A DNA stretch of 64,000 nucleotides from Sphingomonas suaedae (lineage in GTDB: Bacteria; Pseudomonadota; Alphaproteobacteria; Sphingomonadales; Sphingomonadaceae). Made by a program: the position numbers and the translations under genes. The stretch covers positions 124,001 through 188,000 of the forward strand of contig NZ_CP042239.1 in NCBI RefSeq assembly GCF_007833215.1, written 5' to 3'. The notes beneath the pieces are model-generated. The model was not told the DNA's origin. It did not search any database and was given only the letters and a program-made list of their open reading frames with translations. This document shows positions 52,795-62,122 of the stretch, one piece after another; the first letter of the stretch is position 1; each line of letters opens with the position of its first letter.

Positions 52795-54885
52795 ATGAGT
52801 GTAGCTGGTTGGTTCCTTCTCGCGAGCCAGCTGGGCGCGACGCCAGAGGCGAACGCGCAGTCGACTGCGCCATCTCAGAGTGCGCCCGGGCCCGACGATA
52901 GCGAGGTTGTAATCGTTGCAACTAGTGGGGATCAGGTACTTATTGATCGTAATGTGTACGAAATCAGAGATACACCTAGTACTCAGACGAAGGCCGTCAT
53001 TGAAATTCTCAGGATGTTACCCTCCGTATCCGTTGATGCGGGAGGACGCCTACAACTCCTCGGCGACAATAACGTACGGGTGCTGGTTGATGGGCGCCCG
53101 CCGCCAGGCGGTATCGGATATATACGTACACTGCAGGCGAGTCAGATTTCCCGCATCGAAATTATTACCAATCCCTCTGCTCAATTTTCGTCGGAAGGAA
53201 CGGCGGGAGTTATCAATATCATTACCCGGAAGTCCTTTGGTCGAGGGCTGAAGGGGGCTACAAACGTCTCTGGGAGCTCGCTCGGAGGATATGGGGCTCG
53301 GCTGTCTGCGACTTGGGGCGATAGCCTCTGGTCGATATCCGGATCGCTCGTTGCTAGTCACGGGGTCGAAAAGGCCAGCCGTAGTCTCGAACGCACGCCT
53401 CGCGATGGGGTGTCTGGTCCGGCGGTTGATCGAGCAGAGATTGAAACGACTCGTTACAATCAGGATCTGATAAGTGCGCGATCATCCATTCAGCGGAAGT
53501 TCGGAGTTGGCAAGAGTCTCACTCTCGCAGCAACTATATCTCATACCGCAAACAACAGTGCGGGCCGTGCCGATATATCGTCGAATCAAAATTCCTTTAT
53601 CCCGTTCGTTCAGTTCACGAGCGGGGCTGGAACCGCGCGCAGTACTCAACTCGACCTGACCTATAGCGCGGCTGGCCGCGAACCAGGCGAAAGCTTGAAC
53701 GTGTCGATCTCGTACGGCATGAATGTTTTGGACGCCGAAACGATCTTCCAAGACCGGCGCCTCATCGATGGACGCGATTTTTTTCGCGCACAGAGCGCCA
53801 GTTACAGAACTGGCGTCGCGAAAGTGGATTACACGCGTCCAGTTCTATCAAAGGGAGTCTTGTCCGCGGGAGCTGAAGCGTCCCTTAATCATGGGACGAT
53901 GGGAGCGGCTGCGTTCGGGGAATCCTTTACCGCCCCGGCCCGATCCGTGACATCTGAGGTCGCTGCCGATTGGTCAGATGTTGCGGGTTACCTCACGTAC
54001 CAACATACCTTGAAGAAGTGGAAGGTGCTGTTGGGATTGCGCCTTCAGCATCGCGCCTACTATTTTCACGCGCCGCAAAACGGAGCTAATGGCGTTTTTG
54101 TTGCGCCGAGTCTGCATGTGGAGCGGGAGATCGGTTCGAAAATTTCGGTTCGTGGAAGCTACACGCGCCGAGTCGATTGGCCGGAATACAACTACCTCAG
54201 CCCCGCCATTCAACTTTCTAGCTCAGTCACAGGTCGGATTGGGAATCCCGATCTCGAACCGGTGATCACCAGCGCCTACGAATTGAAGGCTTCCCTAACG
54301 GCAGGGCGGCAGATTATCGATGTGACGGGATATAGTAGGCAGGGTAGCGGCGTCTGGTCTGACATTTCAACGCTAGGCGCCGATGGTATTATACTTTCTC
54401 GTCGTGTAAACGCCGGCACGCAACAGCGCTATGGCGGGGAAGTTTCGCTCCGCGGACCCATCTCGAAGAAACTGAAATATACCGTAACCATCGATGCAGC
54501 AAGTGAATCTCGGGAACGCTTTGATTTAAATGCGCTCGTAAGACGTAATGCAATTTTCACATATGGCTCCAATATACAGATTGAATACGCTGACAAAGAT
54601 TCAAATCGCGCTGGATTTGATCAAATATCGTTAGGCATGTCTCTTGTGGGTCCCCAGGGAGATCTTCAATCTAGGGCCGATGCATTTACGTCAGGATATA
54701 TTACTTGGACGCGAAACATCTCAGATAGATTGTCAATGACATTTCATGTCAATAATCCCATTGGCCGTTCTAGGTACTATCTGAAATCAAGCTCAGCAGA
54801 TTATTATGAAAGGCAATATGGATCATCGTTTGCTCCGACTTTTAGATTAACTATAGGCTATCGTATTGAGCCTAGTAAAAAGTAG
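52795..54885 (+). CDS. TonB-dependent outer-membrane receptor
   Basis: 696 residues from ATG 52795 (a TTG lies 9 bp upstream in frame). Short signal peptide ending ANAQ. Plug domain about 35-150 (VYEIRDTPSTQTKAVIEILRMLPSVSVDAGGRLQLLGDNNVRVLVDGRPP, ISRIEIITNPSAQFSSEGTAGVINIITRK), then a 22-strand-type barrel (LDLTYSAAGREPGESLNVSISYGMN, GNPDLEPVITSAYELKASLTAG) ending in an aromatic strand, RLTIGYRIEPSKK. Resembles the outer-membrane beta-barrel_3 type. Divergent from the peptide operon, so it is a candidate importer of the mature peptide, a metal-peptide complex, or a self-protection component. The last 400 bp are strikingly AT-rich. Confidence 0.87.
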   Translation: MSVAGWFLLASQLGATPEANAQSTAPSQSAPGPDDSEVVIVATSGDQVLIDRNVYEIRDTPSTQTKAVIEILRMLPSVSVDAGGRLQLLGDNNVRVLVDGRPPPGGIGYIRTLQASQISRIEIITNPSAQFSSEGTAGVINIITRKSFGRGLKGATNVSGSSLGGYGARLSATWGDSLWSISGSLVASHGVEKASRSLERTPRDGVSGPAVDRAEIETTRYNQDLISARSSIQRKFGVGKSLTLAATISHTANNSAGRADISSNQNSFIPFVQFTSGAGTARSTQLDLTYSAAGREPGESLNVSISYGMNVLDAETIFQDRRLIDGRDFFRAQSASYRTGVAKVDYTRPVLSKGVLSAGAEASLNHGTMGAAAFGESFTAPARSVTSEVAADWSDVAGYLTYQHTLKKWKVLLGLRLQHRAYYFHAPQNGANGVFVAPSLHVEREIGSKISVRGSYTRRVDWPEYNYLSPAIQLSSSVTGRIGNPDLEPVITSAYELKASLTAGRQIIDVTGYSRQGSGVWSDISTLGADGIILSRRVNAGTQQRYGGEVSLRGPISKKLKYTVTIDAASESRERFDLNALVRRNAIFTYGSNIQIEYADKDSNRAGFDQISLGMSLVGPQGDLQSRADAFTSGYITWTRNISDRLSMTFHVNNPIGRSRYYLKSSSADYYERQYGSSFAPTFRLTIGYRIEPSKK

Positions 54886-54959
54886 ATCATCTAATGAAAG
54901 CCGCGCCGGGCAAGGCTCACGCCTCAAAAATTCGAGTAGCCTCAGAGAGCTTCACTTGC

Positions 54960-55488
54960 CTAGCTGAGCGAAGGAATGTGGCGGTGCGGGGAGCGGGTGC
55001 ACCACGTGAAGAAGGTCCGCTCCACCCGATAGACGTGAAGCTGCATGCTCGGCGTCGACGCGAGTTTGTCGAGCACGCGACGGATGTCGCCGTCAGTAAT
55101 CTCCGCGACCTGCTTGTGCTCGATTCTCCCCAAGTGCTTCTTGAGGATGAGTTCGACCTTGTGCGCCCAGCTGTTCGTTGAGGCGGGGTCGTAGTGATTG
55201 GTGAGGAACTCGTCGCGGGCGTCCTTAACGGTTTTGCTCACTGGCTTCGGATCGCTTGTGGGGGCGGCAAGGAGCCGCTTCGCTTCTGCTCGCGTCCGCG
55301 AGCGACATGTCGCCATACTTGCCGGTCGAGATGCGCTCGCGGGTGCGCCCGCGCATCACGGTCCATGTTTTTGATCGTTTGCCGACCCGGACGCCGAAAC
55401 CGGGCGTCGTCGTGTCCCAGTAGGTGGCGTGCTTATCCGAGCCTTTGAGCGCCTTGACCGACAAGTCCGTCAGATGAAGATTTGGCAC
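54960..55488 (-). pseudogene. P4-type tyrosine integrase, N-terminal remnant
   Basis: GTG 55488 starts PNLHLTDLSVKALKGSDKHATYWDTTTPGFGVRVGKRSKTWTVMRGRTRERISTGKYGDMSLADA, the arm-type DNA-binding domain of P4-like integrases. A 2-base deletion in a GCGC stretch (about 55298) shifts the frame to RAEAKRLLAAPTSDPKPVSKTVKDARDEFLTNHYDPASTNSWAHKVELILKKHLG...VERTFFTWC, the SAM-like core-binding domain; it then stops. The catalytic domain with the R-H-R-Y residues is absent. The remnant points towards the right attachment repeat, 140 bp away. Confidence 0.85.
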
Positions 55489-55629
55489 GTTCTGGCTCCG
55501 ATTTGTCTCCGCAATGTGAGGCGTAGGAGCGAGAAAGAATGTGCCAGATGAGAAGGTTAAATGCACGTAAGTTTTTGACTTACTTGCATTTTGAGAAGCT
55601 ATGAGAAAGCTTGCTCAGCTGTGCAGAAT

Positions 55630-55668
55630 GCTTGGGAAGCTCCTGCTCTACTATTGAGCTACACCCGC
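55630..55668. repeat. Right attachment-site repeat (partial tRNA-Gly copy)
   Basis: 39 bp matching the 5' half of the tRNA-Gly (46901-46939) except T for C at 55652. It is truncated in the anticodon loop, so it is not a tRNA gene. It probably represents the 5' half of the original chromosomal tRNA, with the island having supplied the new 5' half to the intact gene. Confidence 0.85.
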
Positions 55669-55718
55669 GAGGCGCGCTGAAATCCCGCATTCGCGCCGGA
55701 TGTCAAGCGCTCTCCGGT

Positions 55719-57056
55719 TCAGTCGATCGTTCGTGCCAGTTCGCGGTTGAGCCACAGGGCGACGAGCGTGCCGACCGCGCCCGACAGCAGATAGGCGCCC
55801 GCCGCGAGCAGTCCGAACTCCGCCGACAGCCACAAGGCTGCGAGCGGCGCGAAGCCGGCGCCGAACAGCCAGGCCAGGTCCGATGTCAGCGCGGAGCCGG
55901 TATAGCGGTGGCGCTGGTGGAAATTGGCCGACAATGCGCCGGAGGACTGGCCGAAGGACAGGCCGAGCAGCACGAAGCCGAGCAGCATGAACGCGGCCTC
56001 GCCCGTCTCGCCCATCTCCAGCAATTGCGGGGCGAAGCCGCTGAACGCCGCGATCGCTGCGGCGGTGGCGGCGAGAACGGTGCGGCGACCGACCCGGTCG
56101 GCGAGATAGCCCGACGCCACGATCGCGCCGACGCCCAGTGCCGCCGCAACCGCCTCGATCAACAGGAAGCGAACCGGTGATTCCTCGGTGAACAGGAACA
56201 CCCACGACAGTGGGAAGACGGTAACCATGTGGAACATCGCGAAGCTCGCCAGCGGAGCGAAGGCGCCGATCAGGATCACCCGCCATTCGGAACGGACGGT
56301 CTCGAGCAGCGGCGCGGGTTGAAGTTCGCGATTCTCGAACAGGCGCGCATAATCGGGCGTCACCACGATGCGGAGCCGCGCGAACAGCGCCACGACGTTG
56401 ATCGCGAACGCGACGAAAAAGGGGTAACGCCAGCCCCAGGCGAGGAAGTCCTGCGCGGGCAGCACCGCGATCAGGAACATGAAGAGCAGGCTGGCGACGA
56501 TCAGGCCGAGCGGCGCCCCCAGCTGCGGGATCATCGCATACCAGCCGCGCTTCCCCTCGGGCGCATTGAGCGCGAGCAGCGAGGCGAGCCCGTCCCACGA
56601 TCCGCCGAGCGCGACGCCCTGGCCCATGCGGAACAAGGCCAGCAGCAGCGCCGAGGAAATGCCGATCGATTCATAGCCGGGCAGGAAAGCGATGGCGGCG
56701 GTCGATCCGCCGAGCAGGAACAGCGCGATGGTGAGTTTCGCACCCCGGCCATAGGCACGGTCGATCGCGGTGAAGATCAGCGTCCCGACCGGCCGCGCCA
56801 TGAACGCGAGTGCGAAGATCGCGAACGACCAGAGCGTACCCTGCAGCGGGTCGAGGTGCGGAAATACCAGCGCCGGGAACACCAGCACGGAGGCGATGGC
56901 ATAGACGAAGAAGTCGAAGAATTCCGACGTGCGCCCGACGATCACCCCGATCGCGATCTCGCCCGGATCGACGCGATGCCCGTCGCCCGGCCCGTCGGCA
57001 TTGACCGCGCGGGCGTCGCGTTCGGCTTCGGTCGTGGGGACGGTATCGGCATTCAT
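55719..57056 (-). CDS. MHS-family (MFS) metabolite transporter
   Basis: 445 residues with about 12 helices. GVIVGRTSEFFDFFVYAIASVLVFPALVFPHLDPLQGTLWSFAIFALAFMARPVGTLIF is the typical N-terminus of metabolite:proton symporters (ProP/KgtP group), followed by DRAYGRGAKLTIALFLLGGSTAAIAFLP (motif A) and RMGQGVALGGSWDG. The substrate is probably a carboxylate or osmolyte, but I cannot be more exact. Divergent from cyoA. Confidence 0.9.
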   Translation of the reverse strand: MNADTVPTTEAERDARAVNADGPGDGHRVDPGEIAIGVIVGRTSEFFDFFVYAIASVLVFPALVFPHLDPLQGTLWSFAIFALAFMARPVGTLIFTAIDRAYGRGAKLTIALFLLGGSTAAIAFLPGYESIGISSALLLALFRMGQGVALGGSWDGLASLLALNAPEGKRGWYAMIPQLGAPLGLIVASLLFMFLIAVLPAQDFLAWGWRYPFFVAFAINVVALFARLRIVVTPDYARLFENRELQPAPLLETVRSEWRVILIGAFAPLASFAMFHMVTVFPLSWVFLFTEESPVRFLLIEAVAAALGVGAIVASGYLADRVGRRTVLAATAAAIAAFSGFAPQLLEMGETGEAAFMLLGFVLLGLSFGQSSGALSANFHQRHRYTGSALTSDLAWLFGAGFAPLAALWLSAEFGLLAAGAYLLSGAVGTLVALWLNRELARTID

Positions 57057-57167
57057 TCCAGTCTTCCCGCGGACAGGGCGCCAAGGCGGCGCGACTCAGT
57101 GGGCAGGGTAAGGCATGGCCTTCCCGGCATAAGAACGCAGTGCGGCATTGATGGGCATCAAGGGATT

Positions 57168-57180
57168 GGACAAAATGTCC
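57168..57180. promoter_or_regulatory. Palindrome upstream of cyoA
   Basis: GGACA-AAA-TGTCC, a 13-bp perfect inverted repeat 38 bp before the cyoA start, in the 162-bp gap to the divergent transporter. A possible operator; the protein that binds is unknown. No Fnr box (TTGAT-N4-ATCAA) is evident. Confidence 0.35.
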
Positions 57181-57218
57181 TATGTCCGGCGCAGGGCGGG
57201 GGCCCTAGGCCGCGACCC

Positions 57219-58403
57219 ATGGCCCAGACTTCCGCCCGATTCCCTGTTGTTGCACGTGCGCTGACCGCGCTCACCCTGCTCCCGCTGCTCGGTGGATGCG
57301 GGATGGTGGTGCTCGATCCGGCGGGCGATGTCGCGCGGCAGCAGGGTAACCTCATCCTCGTCTCGACCGGGCTGATGTTGCTCATCATCCTTCCGGTGAT
57401 GGCGCTGACGGTGTTCTTCGCCTGGCGCTATCGCGCGTCGAACAAGGAAGCGACCTACAAGCCTGACTGGGATCACTCGACCCAGCTCGAGCTGGTGATC
57501 TGGGCCGCGCCGTTGCTCATCATCATCTGCCTTGGCGCCCTGACCTGGGTCGGCACGCATCTGCTCGACCCCTATCGCCCGCTCGCGCGCACCGCGCCGG
57601 GCCAGCCGGTCGCCGCCGATGTGAAGCCTCTGGAGGTCCATGTCGTCGCGCTCGACTGGAAATGGCTGTTCATCTACCCCGAACAGGGCATCGCCAGCGT
57701 CAACGAACTGGCGGTGCCGGTCAATCGCCCGATCCGCTTCCGCATCGCCTCCTCCTCGGTGATGAACAGCTTCTACGTCCCCGCGCTCGCCGGGCAGATT
57801 TATGCGATGCCGGGCATGGAGACCAAGCTGCACGGCGTGTTCGACCAGACCGGCGAGTTTGTCGGCTTTTCCGCCAATTATTCGGGCGCTGGCTTCTCCA
57901 ATATGCGCTTCGGCGTGAAGAGCCTGGAACCCGCCGCGTTCGACCGCTGGGTCGGCGAAGCGCGTGGCAGCGGAAAGCCGCTCGACCGCGCCACCTATCT
58001 CAAGCTCGAACAGCCGAGCGAGAAGGAGCCGGTGCGCCGCTTCGCCCAGGTCGAGCCGAACCTGTTCGAGCGCATCGTCAATCTGTGCGTCGAGCCGGGC
58101 AAGATGTGTATGCACGACATGATGACGATCGACGCCAAGGGCGGGCTCGGCCTTGCCGGCGCCTACAATGTCCGCGATCTCGCCTATGACAAGTTCGCCG
58201 CGCGCGGGACGCTGCCGCCGGGCGACGATCGCTATGTCGCGGCGGTCTGCACCACGCCGATGGTGCCGGTGAACGCGCCCGAGGCCAAGCCTGTCGATCT
58301 CGCCCCGCTGACCGGTGCCGGTCTCTCCCGCGCGCGCCAGTCGGTGCCGCCTGCCCGTACCGCGATGACCGATCCGGTCCCTCCCGTTCTCCCCGAAAGC
58401 TGA
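57219..58403 (+). CDS. cyoA: Cytochrome bo3-type quinol oxidase subunit II
   Basis: 394 residues from ATG 57219. Lipoprotein-type signal ending LLGGC, two transmembrane helices (about 45-65 and 90-110), then a cupredoxin domain ([62 protein letters not shown]). The CuA ligands (CxxxC) of cytochrome c oxidases are absent, which defines it as a quinol oxidase. First gene of cyoABCD-surf1-regB-regA. Confidence 0.95.
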   Translation: MAQTSARFPVVARALTALTLLPLLGGCGMVVLDPAGDVARQQGNLILVSTGLMLLIILPVMALTVFFAWRYRASNKEATYKPDWDHSTQLELVIWAAPLLIIICLGALTWVGTHLLDPYRPLARTAPGQPVAADVKPLEVHVVALDWKWLFIYPEQGIASVNELAVPVNRPIRFRIASSSVMNSFYVPALAGQIYAMPGMETKLHGVFDQTGEFVGFSANYSGAGFSNMRFGVKSLEPAAFDRWVGEARGSGKPLDRATYLKLEQPSEKEPVRRFAQVEPNLFERIVNLCVEPGKMCMHDMMTIDAKGGLGLAGAYNVRDLAYDKFAARGTLPPGDDRYVAAVCTTPMVPVNAPEAKPVDLAPLTGAGLSRARQSVPPARTAMTDPVPPVLPES

Positions 58404-58408
58404 ACCCA

Positions 58409-60427
58409 GTGTCCGATCCCACCGCGCATCCCGTCCCGTCGGTCGATCCGATCTTCGGCCGCCTGTCGCTCGACGCGATCCCGATTCACGAGCCGATCCT
58501 GATCGTCACCTTCGCGGTGGTCGCGATCGGCGGCCTCGCGATGCTCGCTCTGCTGACCAAATACCGCCTGTGGGGCTATCTGTGGAAGGAGTGGTTCACC
58601 AGTGTGGATCACAAGAAGATCGGGATCATGTACATGATCCTGGGCCTCGTCATGTTCCTGCGCGGCTTTGCCGATGCGATCATGATGCGGCTGCAACAGG
58701 CGATGGCGTTCGGCGGGTCGGAGGGGTATCTCAACGCCCATCACTACGACCAGATCTTCACCGCGCATGGCGTGATCATGATCTTCTTCGTGGCGATGCC
58801 GTTCATCACCGGCCTTATGAACTATGTCGTCCCGCTCCAGATCGGCGCGCGCGACGTCAGCTTCCCCTTCCTCAACAATTTCAGCTTCTGGATGACCACT
58901 GCGGGCGCGGTCCTGTGCATGATCTCGCTGTTCATCGGCGAGTTCGCGCAGACCGGCTGGCTCGCCTATCCGCCGCTGTCGGGGATCGCCTACAGCCCCA
59001 ATGTCGGCGTCGATTATTATATCTGGTCGCTGCAGATCGCAGGCGTCGGGACGACCTTGTCCGGCATCAACCTGATCGTCACCATCCTCAAGCTGCGCGC
59101 GCCGGGCATGGGACTGATGAAGATGCCGGTCTTCACATGGACCTCGCTGTGCGCCAACATCCTGATCGTCGCCAGCTTCCCGGTGCTGACCGCCGTTCTC
59201 GCGCTGCTCGGGCTCGACCGCTATGCCGGCACCAACTTCTTCACGAACGACTTCGGCGGCTCGTCGATGATGTACGTGAACCTCATCTGGATCTGGGGTC
59301 ATCCTGAGGTCTACATCCTGATCCTGCCGCTGTTCGGCGTGTTCAGCGAAGTCACCTCGACCTTCTCTGGCAAGCGGCTCTTCGGCTACACCTCGATGGT
59401 GTACGCGACGGTGGTCATCACCATCCTGAGCTACATCGTCTGGCTCCACCACTTCTTCACCATGGGGTCGGGTGCGAGTGTTAACAGCTTCTTCGGCATC
59501 ACCACCATGGTGATCTCGATCCCGACGGGGGCGAAGCTCTTCAACTGGCTGTTCACCATGTATCGCGGCCGCATCCGGTTCGAACTGCCGATGATGTGGA
59601 CCATCGCGTTCATGCTGACCTTCGTCGTCGGCGGGATGACCGGCGTGCTGCTCGCGGTGCCGCCTGCGGACTTCGTGCTGCACAATTCGCTGTTCCTGAT
59701 CGCGCACTTCCACAACGTCATCATCGGTGGTGTGCTGTTCGGCCTGTTCGCGGCGATCAATTACTGGTGGCCCAAGGCGTTCGGGTTCAAGCTCGACAAG
59801 AAATGGGGCCTCGTCTCCTTCTGGTGCTGGGTGGTCGGCTTCTGGCTCGCCTTCATGCCGCTCTACATCCTCGGCCTGATGGGCGTGACGCGGCGGATGC
59901 GCGTGTTCGACGATCCCTCGCTGCAGATCTTCTTCATCATCGCCGGGATCGGCGCGGCGGTGATCGCGGTCGGCATCGCTGCGATGCTGGTCCAGTTCGC
60001 GGTGAGCATCTGGAAGCGCGAGGAACTCAAGGAGGAAAGCGGCGATCCCTGGGGTGGCCGCACGCTCGAATGGGCGACAAGCTCGCCCCCGCCCGAGTAC
60101 AACTTCGCCTTCACCCCGCGCATCCACGACCTCGACGCCTGGTACGACATGAAGAGCCGCAATGCCGGTCGTCCGGTCGAGGGCTATCGCGATATCCATA
60201 TGCCGCGTTCGACCGGGGCAGGGGTGATCCTCGCGGGGATCAGCCTGGTGATGGGCTTTGCGCTGGTGTGGCATATCTGGTGGCTGGTGATCGCGGCGTT
60301 CGTCGCGCTGCTCGCGACCGCGATCATCCATACCTTCAACTATGACCGCGACTTCCATATCCCGGCGGCGACCGTCGCCGAGGTGGAAGACGCCCGCACC
60401 CGCCAGCTCGCGGCGCTGGGAGCCTGA
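58409..60427 (+). CDS. cyoB: Cytochrome bo3-type quinol oxidase subunit I
   Basis: 672 residues, GTG start. Haem-copper oxidase core: [15 protein letters not shown] supplies a CuB histidine and the crosslinked tyrosine, [12 protein letters not shown] supplies the two further CuB histidines, and [11 protein letters not shown] the haem ligands. Length and terminal extensions fit CyoB. Reduces O2 with ubiquinol and pumps protons. Confidence 0.97.
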   Translation: MSDPTAHPVPSVDPIFGRLSLDAIPIHEPILIVTFAVVAIGGLAMLALLTKYRLWGYLWKEWFTSVDHKKIGIMYMILGLVMFLRGFADAIMMRLQQAMAFGGSEGYLNAHHYDQIFTAHGVIMIFFVAMPFITGLMNYVVPLQIGARDVSFPFLNNFSFWMTTAGAVLCMISLFIGEFAQTGWLAYPPLSGIAYSPNVGVDYYIWSLQIAGVGTTLSGINLIVTILKLRAPGMGLMKMPVFTWTSLCANILIVASFPVLTAVLALLGLDRYAGTNFFTNDFGGSSMMYVNLIWIWGHPEVYILILPLFGVFSEVTSTFSGKRLFGYTSMVYATVVITILSYIVWLHHFFTMGSGASVNSFFGITTMVISIPTGAKLFNWLFTMYRGRIRFELPMMWTIAFMLTFVVGGMTGVLLAVPPADFVLHNSLFLIAHFHNVIIGGVLFGLFAAINYWWPKAFGFKLDKKWGLVSFWCWVVGFWLAFMPLYILGLMGVTRRMRVFDDPSLQIFFIIAGIGAAVIAVGIAAMLVQFAVSIWKREELKEESGDPWGGRTLEWATSSPPPEYNFAFTPRIHDLDAWYDMKSRNAGRPVEGYRDIHMPRSTGAGVILAGISLVMGFALVWHIWWLVIAAFVALLATAIIHTFNYDRDFHIPAATVAEVEDARTRQLAALGA

Positions 60428-60429
60428 AG

Positions 60430-61056
60430 ATGACCAGCGCAACCCTGACCGCCGACGACACGCCGCCCGTCTTCTACGAGCTGGACGAGCATCCCCACCC
60501 CGAGGGGCACAGCACCATGCTGGGCTTCTGGATCTACCTGATGAGCGATTGCCTCATCTTCGCGATCCTGTTCGCTTGCTATGCCGTGCTCGGCGGCAAT
60601 TACGCCGCGGGGCCGGGGCCGAAGGACCTGTTCGACCTCAAGCTGATCGCGCTCAACACCGCGATGCTGCTCTTCTCGTCGATCACCTATGGCTTTGCGA
60701 TGCTGTCGATGCAGTTCGGCAAGGTCCGCGCGACGCAGGGCTGGCTGGCGGTCACCGGGCTGTTCGGCCTCGCCTTTCTCGGGATCGAGCTCTACGAATT
60801 CGCGCACCTGATCCATGAAGGCGCGACGCCGCAGCGCAGCGCCTTCCTCTCGGCCTTCTTCACCCTGGTCGGCACCCACGGCCTCCACGTCACCTTCGGC
60901 CTCGTCTGGCTGGTGACGCTGATGGTGCAGCTGGGGCGCAAGGGGCTGATCCCCGCCAACCAGCGCCGCGTCGCGTGCCTCGGCATGTTCTGGCACTTCC
61001 TCGACGTCATCTGGATCGGCGTCTTCACCATCGTCTATCTCATGGGAATGCTGTGA
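60430..61056 (+). CDS. cyoC: Quinol oxidase subunit III
   Basis: 208 residues, five hydrophobic segments (GFWIYLMSDCLIFAILFACYAVL, NTAMLLFSSITYGFAMLSM, GWLAVTGLFGLAFLGIELYEF, FFTLVGTHGLHVTFGLVWLVTLMVQL, FWHFLDVIWIGVFTIVYLMG), with the conserved HGLHVxxG and WHFxDxxWI of subunit III. Starts 3 bp after cyoB and overlaps cyoD by 1 bp. Confidence 0.96.
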   Translation: MTSATLTADDTPPVFYELDEHPHPEGHSTMLGFWIYLMSDCLIFAILFACYAVLGGNYAAGPGPKDLFDLKLIALNTAMLLFSSITYGFAMLSMQFGKVRATQGWLAVTGLFGLAFLGIELYEFAHLIHEGATPQRSAFLSAFFTLVGTHGLHVTFGLVWLVTLMVQLGRKGLIPANQRRVACLGMFWHFLDVIWIGVFTIVYLMGML

Positions 61057-61424
61057 TGAGCGACCCCCACGGTCCTGACGGCCATCACGCCGTCGCCGAG
61101 CTGCCGCACGCGACATTGCGCGATTATGTGATCGGTTTCGTCCTGTCGGTGATCCTCACCGCGATTCCCTTCTGGCTGGTGATGGCCATGCCGCTCAGCG
61201 CCGGGGTGACCGCTGCGGTGATCATGGGATTCGCCATCGTCCAGATCGTCGTCCACATGGTATTCTTCCTGCACATGACGCCCAAGGCGGAGGGCGGCTG
61301 GTCGCTGACCTCGCTGGTGTTCACGATCATCGTGATCTTCATCATGCTCGCCGGGTCGCTGTGGGTGATGCACCACCTCAACACCAACATGATGCCCCAG
61401 CATATGGAGCAGCAGGTTCCGTGA
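61056..61424 (+). CDS. cyoD: Quinol oxidase subunit IV
   Basis: 122 residues from ATG 61056. Three transmembrane helices (YVIGFVLSVILTAIPFWLVM, TAAVIMGFAIVQIVVHMVFFLHM, TSLVFTIIVIFIMLAGSLWVMHHL) with the conserved QIVVHMVFFLHM. Histidine-rich N-terminus (HGPDGHHAVAELPH). Assists CuB assembly. Overlaps surf1 by 4 bp. Confidence 0.95.
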   Translation: MSDPHGPDGHHAVAELPHATLRDYVIGFVLSVILTAIPFWLVMAMPLSAGVTAAVIMGFAIVQIVVHMVFFLHMTPKAEGGWSLTSLVFTIIVIFIMLAGSLWVMHHLNTNMMPQHMEQQVP

Positions 61425-62122
61425 AGCCGCGTCGCGCCGTCCTCGCGGCGCTGTTGCTGCTGCTCGCCGCCGGGTTCGTCGCGCTGGGCATCTGGCAGGT
61501 CGAGCGCCGGGCGTGGAAGCATGCGCTGATCGACGCGGTCGAAACGCGGAGTATCGCTACGCCGGTTGCGGCGCCGGGGCCGGGCGCCGAGCCGCAAGCC
61601 TATCGCCGGGTGCGTGCGACAGGCCGTTTCCTGCATGACCGCGAGACGCTGGTCCGCGCGGTGAGCGAATTGGGCAGCGGCTATTGGGTCATCACCCCGC
61701 TCGACACCGGCGCCTTCACCGTCCTCGTCAATCGCGGATTCGTGTCCCAAGATCGGCGTGAGGCGGCAACCCGCGTGGCAGGCAACCCGGCAGGGGAGGT
61801 GACCGTCACCGGCCTGCTCCGCATCACAGAGCCGGGCGGCGGCTTTTTGCGAAGCAACGATCCCGCGAACGACCAATGGTATTCACGCGATGTCGCCGCG
61901 ATCGCCGCCGCGCGGGGCCTGTCGAACGTCGCGCCATACTTTATCGACGCCGATGCAACGCCCAATCCCGGCGGCTATCCGGTCGGCGGCCTCACCGTGC
62001 TGCGTTTCCCCGACAATCATCTCGGCTATGCGCTAACCTGGTTCGCGCTCGCCCTGATGTCGGTCGCGGGGGCATGGCTGGTGTTGCGCAATCGCAGCGT
62101 TCCGCCCAACAAGGAGGCGTGA
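61421..62122 (+). CDS. SURF1-family oxidase assembly protein
   Basis: 233 residues from GTG 61421. N-terminal helix (9-27) ending GIWQVERRAWK and a C-terminal helix (about 205-222), with the SURF1 core between: YRRVRATGRFLHDRETLV, GYWVITPL, VLVNRGFVS, FPDNHLGYALTWFALA. SURF1 supports haem insertion into the oxidase; here it is encoded within the cyo operon and overlaps both neighbours. Confidence 0.92.
   Translation: MKPRRAVLAALLLLLAAGFVALGIWQVERRAWKHALIDAVETRSIATPVAAPGPGAEPQAYRRVRATGRFLHDRETLVRAVSELGSGYWVITPLDTGAFTVLVNRGFVSQDRREAATRVAGNPAGEVTVTGLLRITEPGGGFLRSNDPANDQWYSRDVAAIAAARGLSNVAPYFIDADATPNPGGYPVGGLTVLRFPDNHLGYALTWFALALMSVAGAWLVLRNRSVPPNKEA

Larger units (their letters stand above)
46901..55668. 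mobile_element. Genomic island inserted at tRNA-Gly, with degraded recombinases
   Basis: Bounded by 39-bp direct repeats (46901-46939 within the tRNA; 55630-55668) with one mismatch. Inside are a truncated tyrosine integrase by the right boundary, serine recombinase debris by the left boundary, and a peptide biosynthesis cluster of noticeably lower GC than the host. About 8.7 kb. Neither recombinase can work, so the island is probably fixed. Confidence 0.82.

Noticed and set aside
55630-55668. A second tRNA-Gly gene
   Set aside because: Only the 5' half up to the anticodon loop is present, without T arm or 3' acceptor strand; it is an attachment-site duplicate.
57219-58403. Cytochrome c oxidase subunit II
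   Set aside because: The CuA-binding cysteines are missing and the operon order is cyoABCD, so it is a quinol oxidase.
58232-60442. A 736-codon minus-strand frame opposite cyoB
   Set aside because: Same shadow effect; cyoB is certain from its CuB and haem ligands.
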